37,230 nt of DNA from an uncultured Sphingobacteriaceae bacterium (GCA_946887045.1 CAMPKC010000047.1:1-37230); one strand, 5' to 3'; shown: positions 1 to 9,388, numbered from the stretch's first letter. A program made the numbers and translations. Notes: generated by a model not told the origin, from the sequence alone.

Positions 1-684
1 GAGTTAAGGTTGCACTATTGCCGGCGGCATCTTTTATGGTTCCGCTGTTTAAAGCTAAAGCGCTTGTAGACGTATAATCCAGATCGCTGCTAACATCCCC
101 GGTTTGGACGGTATAGGTAAACGTTAGTGTGCTGGTTCCGCTGCCGCTTGCATAATTAACTGCCCGGTCTGTTGTCCCCGTTTCCAGTGTTAGCTGAGGG
201 GTGCCTGTGACCGTCACCGCTTCGCTAAAATTCACCTGGATACTGATTGCATTGCCCGCTATGTAAGTTCCGTTAGCCGTTGATGATGTTACGCCCGCAA
301 CAGCAGGTGCCTGAGTATCAATAATGATGTTCTTATTTGCCCCAAGGGAGTTTGCTGTCCCTGGTGTTGCAAGAGTTAAGGTTGCACTATTGCCGGCGGC
401 ATCTTTTATGGTTCCGCTGTTTAAAGCCAGGGCTGTAGTCGCGGCATAATCCAGGTCACTGCTGGCATCACCCGACTGAACCGTATAAGTAAAAGTCAAC
501 GTAGTGGTGCCGCTACCACTTATATAATTAGCTGCCTGGTCTGTTGTTCCCGTTTCCAGAGTTAGTTGCGGAGTTCCGGTAACGGTTACCGCTTCGCTGT
601 AATTAACCTGAATACTGATGGCATCGCCTGCTTTGTAAATGCCGTTGACTGTTGATGAGGTAACAGAACTAATAGTTGGTGCGG
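1..684 (-). repeat. Tandem 372-bp coding repeats (124-residue Ig-like units)
   Basis: Two consecutive units are in register at a 372-bp period. Positions 1-55 are identical to 373-427 at the nucleotide level, and the rest is diverged but clearly alignable: [14 protein letters not shown] in the unit ending near 310 corresponds to [14 protein letters not shown] ending near 682. The left unit is cut by the window edge, so the copy number is unknown. Perfect identity including third codon positions points to recent duplication or gene conversion. Confidence 0.9.
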
Positions 685-2263
685 TTATATCTGCAACTAC
701 CGTGATGCTTACCGTTTGTGTGTTTGAAGAATTTGAAGTTCCATCGTTTACTTTATAGGAAAAGCTATCTGAGCCCGAGTAAGCACTGTTCGGTTCATAA
801 ATTACTCGTCTTGGATTACCTCCGTTATCTGAAAGGCTGGTAGAAATTGCAGTTATCTCAGCGCCTTTTGTGGTGCCGTTATTGGTTTGGTAGATTTTTC
901 CGTTCGAGGGAAGAGCAGTTATTATCGCTGCCGCCAATGACTGATCGTCTACATCACTTCCGCCTAAGCGTAGGGAAATACGTGAATTTTCGTCTACGCT
1001 GGCTGAATACGTTGTATTACCTGCAACATACTCATCTCCATCAGAATTCTGGAGCGTTCCGGTGTTGCTGTTCGCGCTTCTGTCGTCTAAAGATGTACCG
1101 CTGCCTTCTTCAAAATTCCAATAGCCTGCCAGGCCTGTTTCTGTTCCCGCTAAGGGCACATACATGTATTCTTTAATCTGTGCGGCTGACCGGGCTGTCG
1201 ACCAAATGCGGACATCATCTAAACTACCATCGAAATACTCTCCCCAGCCAGGCTTATATCCAATTCCAAATGCTGCGGTATTCGTTGTTGTAAAATTGCT
1301 TGTATAGGAAGATGAGTTATCTAAAATCCCGTCAATATAAAGTGACAATGTTTTAGCAGATGTATTTAAAACCGCTGCAACATGATGCCAGTTATTGTCA
1401 GAAATGTCGCTTACGCCATTAACCCACAAACTATTTGGAAAGCCTGATCCCGCTTCAAAGGATAGTTTATTGCTGGTGATCCTTAGATAATAGCCAACCG
1501 ACGATCCATTCTGCTTTCCAACAATTGTAGCATGACCTGCGTCGGCTCCTCTTTTAACCCAGGCTTCGATAGTGAAATCTCCGGTTCCGAAATTAAGGCT
1601 TGAATGATTTGGGGCTTGTACACCTTCACTCCGGCTTCTTTCAAAATTTAAGGCTGTGCCTAAGCCGGCTACCGGCAATCGGTTTGTTTTGTTTATGATT
1701 ATGTTATTAATTGACGGATAACCAGAACCAGAATTATAGGTTATACGCACTTCATCGACATTGTCAAAGTCAGACCCTAAACTCACTGTCGAGATTTGAT
1801 CTGAACTATTTGCTGTAAATGAGGTGGAAGCTACCTGAATTGTGTTTCTATAGCCGATTACATCTACCAAGCCCCCCGTATAATTCCAATCATACCATTT
1901 GAACTGAGAAATTTTAAACTCGGTACCATCCGAACTTTTGATTGCCATTCCCTTCCAGGGGGTAAATCCATCAAGATAATTAAAAGTGCTTAGGCCACTA
2001 AAAGATTGCGAATTGGCCAGCTCGGCAGCGCTATGCCACTCAATGGATCCGCCTAAAGCAGACCCACTCGTGTTGCTGATATTAAGGATTTGTATTACCT
2101 GGCCGGAAAAATCACTGGCCCCTCCCTCTCCATCTTCTGCTATGCCATCGGACCAAGGGCTGGCGTCATTAAAAGTAAAATTCAGGGTAGTTTGCCCGAA
2201 TAGTTCAGTAGATGCTGTTAAAATTAAAATTGCAGCTAGAAATTGATGTAGAAATTTACTCAT
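1..2263 (-). CDS. Secreted LamG / Ig-like tandem-repeat surface protein (C-terminus beyond window)
   Basis: The minus-strand frame is open from an ATG at 2263 to the left edge (about 754 residues visible, no stop). It starts with a hydrophobic signal peptide ([18 protein letters not shown], likely cleaved near residue 23). A beta-rich domain covers about 25-195. A LamG/concanavalin-like domain covers about 204-400, with the motifs [20 protein letters not shown] and [13 protein letters not shown] cadherin/Big_9-like Ig module covers about 405-523 (SYKVNDGT). At least two copies of a 124-residue Ig-like repeat follow from about 525, each with FTYTVQ(S/T)GD and the sequence [16 protein letters not shown] end. 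The family suggests an exported adhesin or carbohydrate-binding protein. A type IX secretion tail would be typical but would lie outside the window. The ligand is unknown. No second gene shares its transcription unit on the visible side. Confidence 0.85.
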   Translation of the reverse strand, partial: MSKFLHQFLAAILILTASTELFGQTTLNFTFNDASPWSDGIAEDGEGGASDFSGQVIQILNISNTSGSALGGSIEWHSAAELANSQSFSGLSTFNYLDGFTPWKGMAIKSSDGTEFKISQFKWYDWNYTGGLVDVIGYRNTIQVASTSFTANSSDQISTVSLGSDFDNVDEVRITYNSGSGYPSINNIIINKTNRLPVAGLGTALNFERSRSEGVQAPNHSSLNFGTGDFTIEAWVKRGADAGHATIVGKQNGSSVGYYLRITSNKLSFEAGSGFPNSLWVNGVSDISDNNWHHVAAVLNTSAKTLSLYIDGILDNSSSYTSNFTTTNTAAFGIGYKPGWGEYFDGSLDDVRIWSTARSAAQIKEYMYVPLAGTETGLAGYWNFEEGSGTSLDDRSANSNTGTLQNSDGDEYVAGNTTYSASVDENSRISLRLGGSDVDDQSLAAAIITALPSNGKIYQTNNGTTKGAEITAISTSLSDNGGNPRRVIYEPNSAYSGSDSFSYKVNDGTSNSSNTQTVSITVVADITAPTISSVTSSTVNGIYKAGDAISIQVNYSEAVTVTGTPQLTLETGTTDQAANYISGSGTTTLTFTYTVQSGDASSDLDYAATTALALNSGTIKDAAGNSATLTLATPGTANSLGANKNIIIDTQAPAVAGVTSSTANGTYIAGNAISIQVNFSEAVTVTGTPQLTLETGTTDRAVNYASGSGTSTLTFTYTVQTGDVSSDLDYTSTSALALNSGTIKDAAGNSATLT

Positions 2264-2983
2264 GCAAGAATTGGAATAAGTAGTTAAAATTTTACCTCTG
2301 GACGGTGTTATCACTGTACCATGACAAGATTTAGAACGGCGATAACACTCCTTCATATTAAGATCGAAATGGCGCGGGACTCAAAATCGGGAGATGTGAA
2401 TGGGGGTTGTGTTCTTTGAAAAAAATAATCATTACATTTTAAACATTACTACTTCAGATAGGAAAGAAGATTTGAATAGAAAATTATCGCACCTATTTCA
2501 GCAAGAAAAAAACAAAGACAGACTGTTCTAATTGCAGCAAGCTGCTCTCAAACGACTGCTAAAAACTCATCATGTCAAAAGCGAAATACTTTTGATGTCG
2601 AAAAATAAAATTTTATACTAAGATTTTAGGTCAGGCGTTACAATTTTTTTTAGTTTTTCAACAAAACAACTAGCGAGAAAAAAAACGTTTTTTAGATTAA
2701 TTGATCATCGACAGAGTTAAAGTGATAAACTTTCGAGATAGGTTGTTTTAATGTTTTAGCGAAGATAGAGGAACATCCGGTTAAGCTTTGAATGAAAAAA
2801 AACAGTGATGTTATAAGAAATGTGCAAATGTAAATTCCTTATTCTAAACATAAGATATGCTGATATAATAATTAAAAAATTCATCCAACTTCTCCCCCCA
2901 TATTTTCTAACAGGCACTTTTTTTGTGCATAATTAATGTCGGATCCGGTCAAATAATCACCTCATGCCCTAATAGCTGTAAGC
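2264..2983. other. 720-bp AT-rich intergenic gap between divergent genes
   Basis: I see no RNA gene and no credible ORF here. It holds an 8-bp inverted repeat (GTGTTATC 2305-2312 and GATAACAC 2341-2348), a hairpin TCAAAAG/CTTTTGA (2575-2581 and 2589-2595), and on the minus strand a perfect -7-like TACATTTG (2825-2832), which is far from either start. The gap probably carries regulation for the repeat protein on the left and the methyltransferase on the right, but no promoter can be assigned with confidence. Confidence 0.5.
2305..2348. promoter_or_regulatory. Inverted repeat GTGTTATC-N28-GATAACAC upstream of the surface protein
   Basis: Two perfect 8-bp arms lie 42-85 bp upstream of the ATG at 2263. 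The spacing between arm centres (36 bp) is too long for a simple dimer site, but each arm could be half of an operator, or the pair could form a hairpin in the 5' leader. Function is inferred from position only. Confidence 0.25.
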
Positions 2984-4078
2984 ATGGACCTTTCGGAGAT
3001 AATCATAGAAAAAATTAGGAATCAAGGCCCCATATCCTTTCAGCAGTTTATGGAGATGTGCCTGTACTATCCTGATCTAGGATACTACACATCAAACCGA
3101 AACCAGATAGGGAAAGAGGGTGATTTTTACACCAGTGCTTGCCTCACCCCGGTTTTTGGAGCGATGATCGGCCGGCAGTTAGAAGAGATGTGGTATTTGC
3201 TGGGCGAGGAAGCGCCATTTACTATAGTTGAGTATGGAGCGGGCACAGGCATTCTTTGCCAGGATATACTCAGCTCGCTGCAAAGCAATAAAAAGATGTA
3301 CGATCAGGTCCGTTACTGTATCATTGAAAAAAGCCCTGCTATGCAAGCAATAGAAAGAAACCGTTTGCACCAAAACGTAAACTGGCATAACTCGATAGAG
3401 GAATTGTCGGGTTTTAATGGATGCGTTTTATCAAATGAGCTGATTGATAACTTTTCAGTTCATGAAGTGCTTATGGAAAAGGAGCTTAAGGAGGTATTCG
3501 TTGATTATGACGATGGTTTTGTAGAAGTTCTTCGACCTGCTACACAAGATCTAAAGGATTATATAGCAGAACAGGGAGTTGAACTTCCGGAAGGGTTTCG
3601 TACAGAAATAAACTTGCAGGCGATAAACTGGATCGGAGAGGTAGCCAGCGCCTTAAACAGAGGATACGTTATGACCATAGATTATGGTTATCCAGCTTCA
3701 GAGCTGTATAAAAAATCCAGAAGTGAAGGCACTCTGATGTGTTATCACAAGCATACTGTTAATAATTCTGTGTATGAGAATATCGGAAGTCAGGATATTA
3801 CATCACATGTAAATTTTTCCGCCTTAAGCCATTGGGGTTCAAAAAGCGGCTTGAGTGATTGTGGTTTTACGGATCAAGGCCATTTTCTTTTGGCGCTTGG
3901 ATTTAAAGAATATCTCAATCAGGCAATGTCTTATGAAAAAGACATCGCTATCGCTGCAAAAAAAGCATCCGTTATAAGTCATACTCTACTTATGGATATG
4001 GGCAGGAAATTCAAGGTGCTAATACAGGAAAAAGGGAGATGTGAAAAAAGACTTGCGGGATTAGTGTCCCTGAATTAA
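2984..4078 (+). CDS. Class I SAM-dependent methyltransferase, MidA/NDUFAF7 (COG1565) family
   Basis: This is a 364-residue protein of typical length for the family. The N-terminal PISFQQFMEMCLYYPDLGYY and GDFYTSACLTPVFGAMIG stretches (about 16-66) are family signatures. EYGAGTG (about 83-89) is the glycine-rich SAM-binding loop, and CVLSNELIDNFSVHEV (about 147-162) matches the motif after strand 4. Eukaryotic NDUFAF7 methylates an arginine in a complex I subunit. For bacterial members the substrate is not established, so only the methyltransferase activity is supported. The ATG start is the only one giving the complete conserved N-terminus. It converges on the CDGSH gene, with a hairpin between them. 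Confidence 0.85.
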   Translation: MDLSEIIIEKIRNQGPISFQQFMEMCLYYPDLGYYTSNRNQIGKEGDFYTSACLTPVFGAMIGRQLEEMWYLLGEEAPFTIVEYGAGTGILCQDILSSLQSNKKMYDQVRYCIIEKSPAMQAIERNRLHQNVNWHNSIEELSGFNGCVLSNELIDNFSVHEVLMEKELKEVFVDYDDGFVEVLRPATQDLKDYIAEQGVELPEGFRTEINLQAINWIGEVASALNRGYVMTIDYGYPASELYKKSRSEGTLMCYHKHTVNNSVYENIGSQDITSHVNFSALSHWGSKSGLSDCGFTDQGHFLLALGFKEYLNQAMSYEKDIAIAAKKASVISHTLLMDMGRKFKVLIQEKGRCEKRLAGLVSLN

Positions 4079-4104
4079 CGTCTTATAAAATAAACTAAAG
4101 GCAA

Positions 4105-4128
4105 AAATAGAAAGGGGCAATTCTATTT
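4105..4128 (-). terminator. AT-rich hairpin between convergent genes
   Basis: AAATAGAA (4105-4112) and TTCTATTT (4121-4128) form an 8-bp stem with an 8-nt loop. Read on the minus strand, the stem is followed by further T residues, so it can serve as a weak intrinsic terminator for the CDGSH gene. It also lies 27 nt after the methyltransferase stop. The stem has low GC content. Confidence 0.4.
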
Positions 4129-4201
4129 CCTTACAGTAGAACTCCTCTGTGATTTTGAATAGAGGTACGAGCTTTTAACCCGCACCAATTAACAGATTAT
4201 T

Positions 4202-4426
4202 TTAAACTTTTTTCGGCGGCAGGTCGAAAGCGATAGCTTCATGTTCAAAGTGGGCGTTATGAGAACCATCACAAAAAGGTTTATTTTTTGACAGTCCACA
4301 GCGGCAGATGGACACCACAGTGCGCCCCTGTAAACCGTATGCGTTGCCATTCTTGTCAACAATTTCGAAGTCGCCTTCAATTCTAACCGAACCGTTATTA
4401 TTAATCGTAAGTTTTGTAGTAGCCAT
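4202..4426 (-). CDS. CDGSH iron-sulfur domain protein
   Basis: This small 74-residue protein carries the complete CDGSH signature: C41-R-C43, then C52-D-G-S-H56, giving the three-cysteine, one-histidine ligand set of a mitoNEET-type 2Fe-2S cluster. CDGSH proteins take part in redox or cluster transfer; the specific role of short bacterial members is not settled. There is no signal peptide or membrane segment, so it should be cytosolic. I chose the ATG at 4426 rather than an in-frame TTG one codon upstream. There is no Shine-Dalgarno sequence, as is common in Bacteroidota. Confidence 0.9.
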   Translation of the reverse strand: MATTKLTINNNGSVRIEGDFEIVDKNGNAYGLQGRTVVSICRCGLSKNKPFCDGSHNAHFEHEAIAFDLPPKKV

Positions 4427-4569
4427 CAATTTTAATTTTATGCAAAGCTAAACGATTGCGGGGCTTTTCGCTATGAATTTATAATTTAAATCGGCACATC
4501 CGGACAAGTCTATGTTAAAGGGATTAATTGTTAATTAATGTTAATTAATCTTTAAAAGAATCATCCCGG

Positions 4570-4600
4570 TTTGATTACTAAAGAATTAGTTATACTTTCG
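4570..4600 (+). promoter_or_regulatory. Bacteroidota-type promoter for the barrel-GLPGLI operon
   Basis: A -33 box TTTG (4570-4573) is separated by 19 bp from a -7 box TACTTTCG (4593-4600), one mismatch from TAnnTTTG. This places transcription start about 12-14 nt before the ATG at 4619. Just upstream, TTAATTAATG and TTAATTAATC (4531-4550) form a 10-bp direct repeat, in phase with one helical turn. Confidence 0.5.
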
Positions 4601-4618
4601 TGACACTTAAACCTCGTT

Positions 4619-7426
4619 ATGAAACATCTACTCTCGACAGTCCTTTTGGCCTGCTTGTCCTTGTCATCGCTTCTGGCGCAAGATTCTTATTCCATCAAAG
4701 GGATAGTAAGTGATACTTCCGCGAATGCAAAACTGGTAAATACTTCAATAAGCGTATTAAATGCGAAAGATTCTACGCTTGTAGATTTTACCCGGGCTGG
4801 CGCTGATGGATCATTCTCATTAAAAACTTCGAAGCCAGGAAAATTTATCTTACTGGTAACATATCCTAAGTATGCGGATTATGTAGAAAATTTCAGCTTA
4901 GACTCGGCAAAGAAGGAAGCAGATTTCGGAAATATCAATCTGTTTCTGAAATCCAAGTTACTGGCTGATGTAATTATTCAGGGGAAAGTTGCTGCGATTA
5001 AAATAAAGGGTGATACTACCGAATATAATGCCGGAAGCTTTAAAATAGAACCTCATTCAAAAGTTGAAGACTTATTGAGACAATTGCCTGGAATACAGGT
5101 CGACAAAGACGGAAAGATCACAGCCCAGGGCCAGACTGTTAATAAAGTGCTTGTTGACGGCGAAGAATTCTTTGGTGATGATCCTACGCTGGTTACTAAA
5201 AATTTGCGTGGTGATATGATTGATAAAGTTCAGCTTTACGATAAGAAAAGCGACCAGGCGACTTTTACAGGGATTGATGATGGCGTAAAGGATAAAACCA
5301 TCAATCTTAAATTAAAGGAAGACAAAAAGAATGGGTATTTCGGGAAAGCTGATGTAGGAGGCGCAAACGATGAATTTTATCAGGGGCAGGGAATGTTTAA
5401 TGCTTTTAAGGCAAAACGTAAAGTCTCTGCTTATGCTACTGTGTCGAATACTGCAAAAGTAGGCTTAGGTTGGGAGGATAGTAATAAATACGGGGAAAGA
5501 ACTCAGGAATTCAGCGATGAAGGATATATGATGTACTCTGGAGGAAGGGATGATCTACAATATAACGGACAAGGGATACCTACAGCCAGATCTGGTGGTG
5601 CGCACTATGATGGTAAATGGAACAATGATAAAGAGTCGATAAATACTAACTATAAGATTGGGGCCTTAACAATTGATGGTGTAAGAAATAACCTGTCGCA
5701 AACAAATTTACCTCAAAAAGCCTCGGATGGCAGCGACTCAGCCGCAATTTTCAACAGCATTGGGGCTCAACGTTATAGCAATTATACGTTCAGACAAAAA
5801 TTTGATGCCACATATCAGTTAAAAATAGACTCAACTTCGAATTTAAAAGTGGTTGTAGATGGTACACTAAAAAGTACAAATTCGCTTGATAACAACGAAG
5901 GTTCGAATACCCGGGAAAATAATATCCAACAGAATAATAGCTCGAGGAATTATAATAATGATGGTACACAGCAATCTTTCTTTGCAAGTGTTTTTTATAA
6001 TAAGAAATTAAAAAAGAAAGGCCGAACCTTTTCTGTAAGCCTTAGCCAAACGGTTAGTAATAGTGAAGATGAAGGCTTTTTATTTTCAAAGAATACGTAT
6101 TATGATAATCTGGGTACTTTTGATCGTGATACAACCATAGACCAACTTAAAATTAATAACTCCAAAAGCTTTCGGATAAACAGTAATGTCACATACACTG
6201 AACCTCTCACTAAAAATCTTTCTGTAGTATTTAATTATGGATTAAACAGCAGCTCAAGTTCGTCTGAGAGGCAGTCATTAAATAAAAACCCTTCAGGTAA
6301 ATATGAAACCCTTGATACAGAATTTAGCAATAACTTCGAGTACAACCAGCTATCTAACCAGGGAGGGGCCATATTTAGTTATAAAAAAGATAAGACGACT
6401 GTAAACTTTGGAACTAAAATAGATGGAGTTAATTTGGAGCAAATTGATTTATACCATGATAGAAAATTCGACAGAGATTTTATAAATATAAATCCACAGG
6501 CATCTTATCAATACCGTTTCTCGCAGTTTAAAAGTTTTAGGATTAATTATAACGGGTCTACCAATCAGCCCAGCATCAATCAAATACAACCTGTGCGAGT
6601 TAACAATGATCCTTTAAATATTTATTTAGGTAATCCTGATTTAGAAGCGTCATTCCGCAACTCTTTCAATATCAATTATAATTCTTATAAAGTATTAAGC
6701 GAGAGAAATCTATATATCGGCGGTAATTATTCATTTGTTTTGAATCAGATTGTAGATAATACAAATACAAATTTTACAACCGGGGCGAGTACACGCCAAT
6801 CCTTGAATCTTGCAGATAAAGCATCGTCAAATTTCTCTATTTATACCTATTACAGTAAAAAAATCAAAAAACTTGGATTTAATGTTGGGTTAGATTTAAA
6901 CGTTTCTGGTAACAGAAGTTTCAATTATATCAATGATGTTTTAAATACTTTGCAGTCAAACTCTTATTACGGAGGAATATCATTAAATAAATATGTTGCA
7001 AAGAAGTACAATTTCTGGGGTTCATTTGGGCCAAGTTATAATAGTAACAAATCTTCGTTGCAAACCAGAATAAATAATAGTGGTGGTGGTTTCAGATCAG
7101 ATGGGTCATTTACCATTTTTCTTCCCGGGAAGCTTGAAATTAGCTCAAACTTCAATTATAATCTCACTAAAAAAACAGAAACATTTAATGAAGATGTAGA
7201 TTATTTAATCGTGAACTCTTCTTTTAGTAAGAAGTTCCTGAAAAATGAAAGTCTTAAATTATCTCTTTCAGGGAATGACTTATTAAATCAGAAGCTCGGC
7301 TTCCAACGAAATGCCTATGGTAATACATTCTCTCAAAACAGTTATAACACCATAAGAAGATATTATATGCTCTCCCTTCTTTGGGATTTTAATAAAATGG
7401 GTGGCGGCATTAAACCTAAAAACTAA
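4619..7426 (+). CDS. TonB-receptor-like outer membrane beta-barrel protein (CarboxypepD_reg + plug + barrel)
   Basis: 935 residues. It starts with a signal peptide (MKHLLSTVLLACLSLSSLLA) and a carboxypeptidase-regulatory-like Ig fold at about 24-105. A plug-like region at about 130-235 includes LRQLPGIQVDKDG and VLVDGEEFFGDD. The rest is a long Ser/Asn/Tyr-rich transmembrane barrel with alternating strands to the C-terminus. This matches the OMP_b-brl_3 type of Bacteroidota barrel, related to TonB-dependent receptors but without an obvious N-terminal TonB box. The protein sits in the outer membrane and its cargo is unknown. It is followed 5 nt later by the GLPGLI gene, almost certainly co-transcribed from the promoter at 4570-4600. 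There is no adjacent SusD-like lipoprotein, so this is not a SusCD polysaccharide locus. Confidence 0.85.
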   Translation: MKHLLSTVLLACLSLSSLLAQDSYSIKGIVSDTSANAKLVNTSISVLNAKDSTLVDFTRAGADGSFSLKTSKPGKFILLVTYPKYADYVENFSLDSAKKEADFGNINLFLKSKLLADVIIQGKVAAIKIKGDTTEYNAGSFKIEPHSKVEDLLRQLPGIQVDKDGKITAQGQTVNKVLVDGEEFFGDDPTLVTKNLRGDMIDKVQLYDKKSDQATFTGIDDGVKDKTINLKLKEDKKNGYFGKADVGGANDEFYQGQGMFNAFKAKRKVSAYATVSNTAKVGLGWEDSNKYGERTQEFSDEGYMMYSGGRDDLQYNGQGIPTARSGGAHYDGKWNNDKESINTNYKIGALTIDGVRNNLSQTNLPQKASDGSDSAAIFNSIGAQRYSNYTFRQKFDATYQLKIDSTSNLKVVVDGTLKSTNSLDNNEGSNTRENNIQQNNSSRNYNNDGTQQSFFASVFYNKKLKKKGRTFSVSLSQTVSNSEDEGFLFSKNTYYDNLGTFDRDTTIDQLKINNSKSFRINSNVTYTEPLTKNLSVVFNYGLNSSSSSSERQSLNKNPSGKYETLDTEFSNNFEYNQLSNQGGAIFSYKKDKTTVNFGTKIDGVNLEQIDLYHDRKFDRDFININPQASYQYRFSQFKSFRINYNGSTNQPSINQIQPVRVNNDPLNIYLGNPDLEASFRNSFNINYNSYKVLSERNLYIGGNYSFVLNQIVDNTNTNFTTGASTRQSLNLADKASSNFSIYTYYSKKIKKLGFNVGLDLNVSGNRSFNYINDVLNTLQSNSYYGGISLNKYVAKKYNFWGSFGPSYNSNKSSLQTRINNSGGGFRSDGSFTIFLPGKLEISSNFNYNLTKKTETFNEDVDYLIVNSSFSKKFLKNESLKLSLSGNDLLNQKLGFQRNAYGNTFSQNSYNTIRRYYMLSLLWDFNKMGGGIKPKN

Positions 7427-7431
7427 TTTCT

Positions 7432-8205
7432 ATGAAACTTATCACACTCGCATTAAGTTGCTTTCTTCTATCAATATGTAATAATTTATCAGCTCAATTC
7501 GCCCGGTTTCCTGTTAGCGGAGTTATAGAGTTTGAAAAAAAGGTGAATATGTATGCCGCCATTAAAAAGGTTATCAACGAGGATAATGAAACCTATTACG
7601 GTCCGATGTTGGAGCAGTACAAGAAAACTCAGCCACAGTTTAAAATCTTGAAAAGTACTTTATCCTTTTCTAAAGACAAAACATATTACTCACCTATCGC
7701 TGAAACTGAAAATACTTCAGCTGTATTTAGCTGGATCCCCATATCCCGGCACATTAATACAGTTTTTAATGATTTATCAATGAATACAAGCAGTGTACAA
7801 AAGAATGTATTTGATGAGATATTTTTAGTTAAAGACACAACACGAAGTATTAAGTGGAAGATTACAAATGAAACACGTGAAATTGCCGGTTATTCTTGCC
7901 GTCGTGCAAACGCAATTATTATGGACTCTGTATATGTTGTAGCGTTTTATACCGATCAGATTCCGGTTTCAAGTGGTCCCGAAACTTTCTCAGGATTGCC
8001 AGGTATGATTTTAGGGGTGGCATTGCCTCATGAAAATATTACATGGTTTGCAACATCTGTTACTGATAAGCCTCTTGATAAGCCATTGGTTCCTCCTGTT
8101 AAAGGAAAAGTTGTTGATAATAAAAGCTTTCAAACCACATTAAAATCTGTTATGAAGGACTGGGGCGTTAATTCTCAGCCTTTTATAAGAGCGTTTGTCC
8201 TTTAA
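7432..8205 (+). CDS. GLPGLI family exported protein
   Basis: 257 residues with an N-terminal signal peptide (MKLITLALSCFLLSICNNLSAQ). The signature appears as FSGLPGMILGVAL (GLPGMI at about 188-193), preceded by the usual ITNETREIAGYSCRRANA stretch. These features define the GLPGLI family, which is largely restricted to Bacteroidota and has no established biochemical role. The protein is probably periplasmic or outer-membrane associated. The start ATG lies 5 nt after the barrel gene stop, and such barrel-GLPGLI pairs recur in the phylum, so the two products probably work together. Confidence 0.88.
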   Translation: MKLITLALSCFLLSICNNLSAQFARFPVSGVIEFEKKVNMYAAIKKVINEDNETYYGPMLEQYKKTQPQFKILKSTLSFSKDKTYYSPIAETENTSAVFSWIPISRHINTVFNDLSMNTSSVQKNVFDEIFLVKDTTRSIKWKITNETREIAGYSCRRANAIIMDSVYVVAFYTDQIPVSSGPETFSGLPGMILGVALPHENITWFATSVTDKPLDKPLVPPVKGKVVDNKSFQTTLKSVMKDWGVNSQPFIRAFVL

Positions 8206-8329
8206 CGTTTAAAGTAGCTTTATTTCGTGATTTCTCCCCGTGGCTCTAATGATTTATCCAGAAGATCAGGTGAAATGATATAGGTCATTTTCTGTGGATG
8301 CCTAAATTCCCAAATTTGGCATTCACAGT

Positions 8330-9385
8330 ATGCATCACAAAACACAAGCAATTGGGATATGGCTCCTTATCGGAGTGGGTATGATTATCGTTCAGGTTAT
8401 TCTCGGAGGAATAACTCGGCTAACGGGCTCCGGACTGTCTATTACCGAATGGAAGCCTCTGGTGGGTGTAGTGCCGCCCTTAAGTGAATTGGAGTGGCAG
8501 CAGGCGTTCGATAAATACCAGCAAATCGCCCAGTTTAAACAGCTGAACGCTCATTTCTCAGTCGGTGATTTCAAATTTATTTTCTTTTGGGAATGGTTCC
8601 ATCGCTTATGGGGACGCTTACTGGGTGTAGTGTTTCTTGTTCCTTTTTTAATATTCCTCGCTAAGGGAATGTTCACAAAGAACATGATTAAGCCCCTGCT
8701 GATATTGTTTATTCTTGGAGCCTTGCAGGGATTTATAGGCTGGATAATGGTTAAAAGTGGTTTGAACGATAAGGATTTATATGTGAGTCATATCAGACTG
8801 GCCATCCATTTTGTCGCCGCGATGGTTTTACTGGTATATACTTTTTGGTTTGCATTAGAAGTTCTATTTGCCGGGAGAACGCAGGCATCTGATTCATATC
8901 TAAAAAATCTCACACTTATAATTGTTGCTTTGGTGTTTGTCCAGTTAATCTACGGCGCCTTTATGGCTGGCTTAAAGGCTGGTGTTTTTGCCCCTACATG
9001 GCCCGATATAAATGGGATGTATATAATTGACAGTCCACCTGAAATGACTTTATGGGATGCTTTTATTTATGATCCCATTACAATACATTTCATTCACAGG
9101 AACCTGGCGTATTTAATTGCCATTCTGTTGGTGATATGGACGCTAAAGGCTTGGAAAGACAGAGATAACGATTTCTTTAATCAGGTTAAGTGGTTGCCCT
9201 TGATTTTAGTGCTTGTGCAAATAGTTTTAGGGATATATGCTACACTGACGAGCTATAAGGCAATGCCACAAGGCTGGGGTGTTTTTGAATGGAACGCACA
9301 ACTGCACCAGTTGGTCGCTATCTTCTTACTGCTTTCTTTAACCTTGGGAATTTTCGCTCTTAAGGGGCGTGGTCAGGGGACATGA
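8330..9385 (+). CDS. ctaA: Heme A synthase (COX15/CtaA family)
   Basis: 351 residues, about eight transmembrane helices, of the COX15-like type: TRLTGSGLSITEWKP near the N-terminus, then PPLSELEWQQAFDKYQQ and FFWEWFHRLWGRLLG. Candidate heme-ligating histidines are H91 (FHR), H154 and H160 (SHIRLAIHF), H256 (IHRN) and H326 (LHQ). The enzyme oxidises the C8 methyl of heme O to the formyl group of heme A for cytochrome oxidase in the inner membrane. No ctaB or oxidase genes are nearby. It is monocistronic, closed by the terminator at 9389-9413. Confidence 0.93.
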   Translation: MHHKTQAIGIWLLIGVGMIIVQVILGGITRLTGSGLSITEWKPLVGVVPPLSELEWQQAFDKYQQIAQFKQLNAHFSVGDFKFIFFWEWFHRLWGRLLGVVFLVPFLIFLAKGMFTKNMIKPLLILFILGALQGFIGWIMVKSGLNDKDLYVSHIRLAIHFVAAMVLLVYTFWFALEVLFAGRTQASDSYLKNLTLIIVALVFVQLIYGAFMAGLKAGVFAPTWPDINGMYIIDSPPEMTLWDAFIYDPITIHFIHRNLAYLIAILLVIWTLKAWKDRDNDFFNQVKWLPLILVLVQIVLGIYATLTSYKAMPQGWGVFEWNAQLHQLVAIFLLLSLTLGIFALKGRGQGT

Positions 9386-9388
9386 CAT

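Noticed and set aside
847..1176. Plus-strand open frame of about 109 codons at the left end
   Set aside because: It lies antisense to the repeat protein, has no recognisable domain and an implausible amino acid composition.
5900..5910. GGTTCGAATAC resembling a tRNA T-loop
   Set aside because: It sits inside the barrel gene reading frame and has no matching acceptor, D or anticodon arms.
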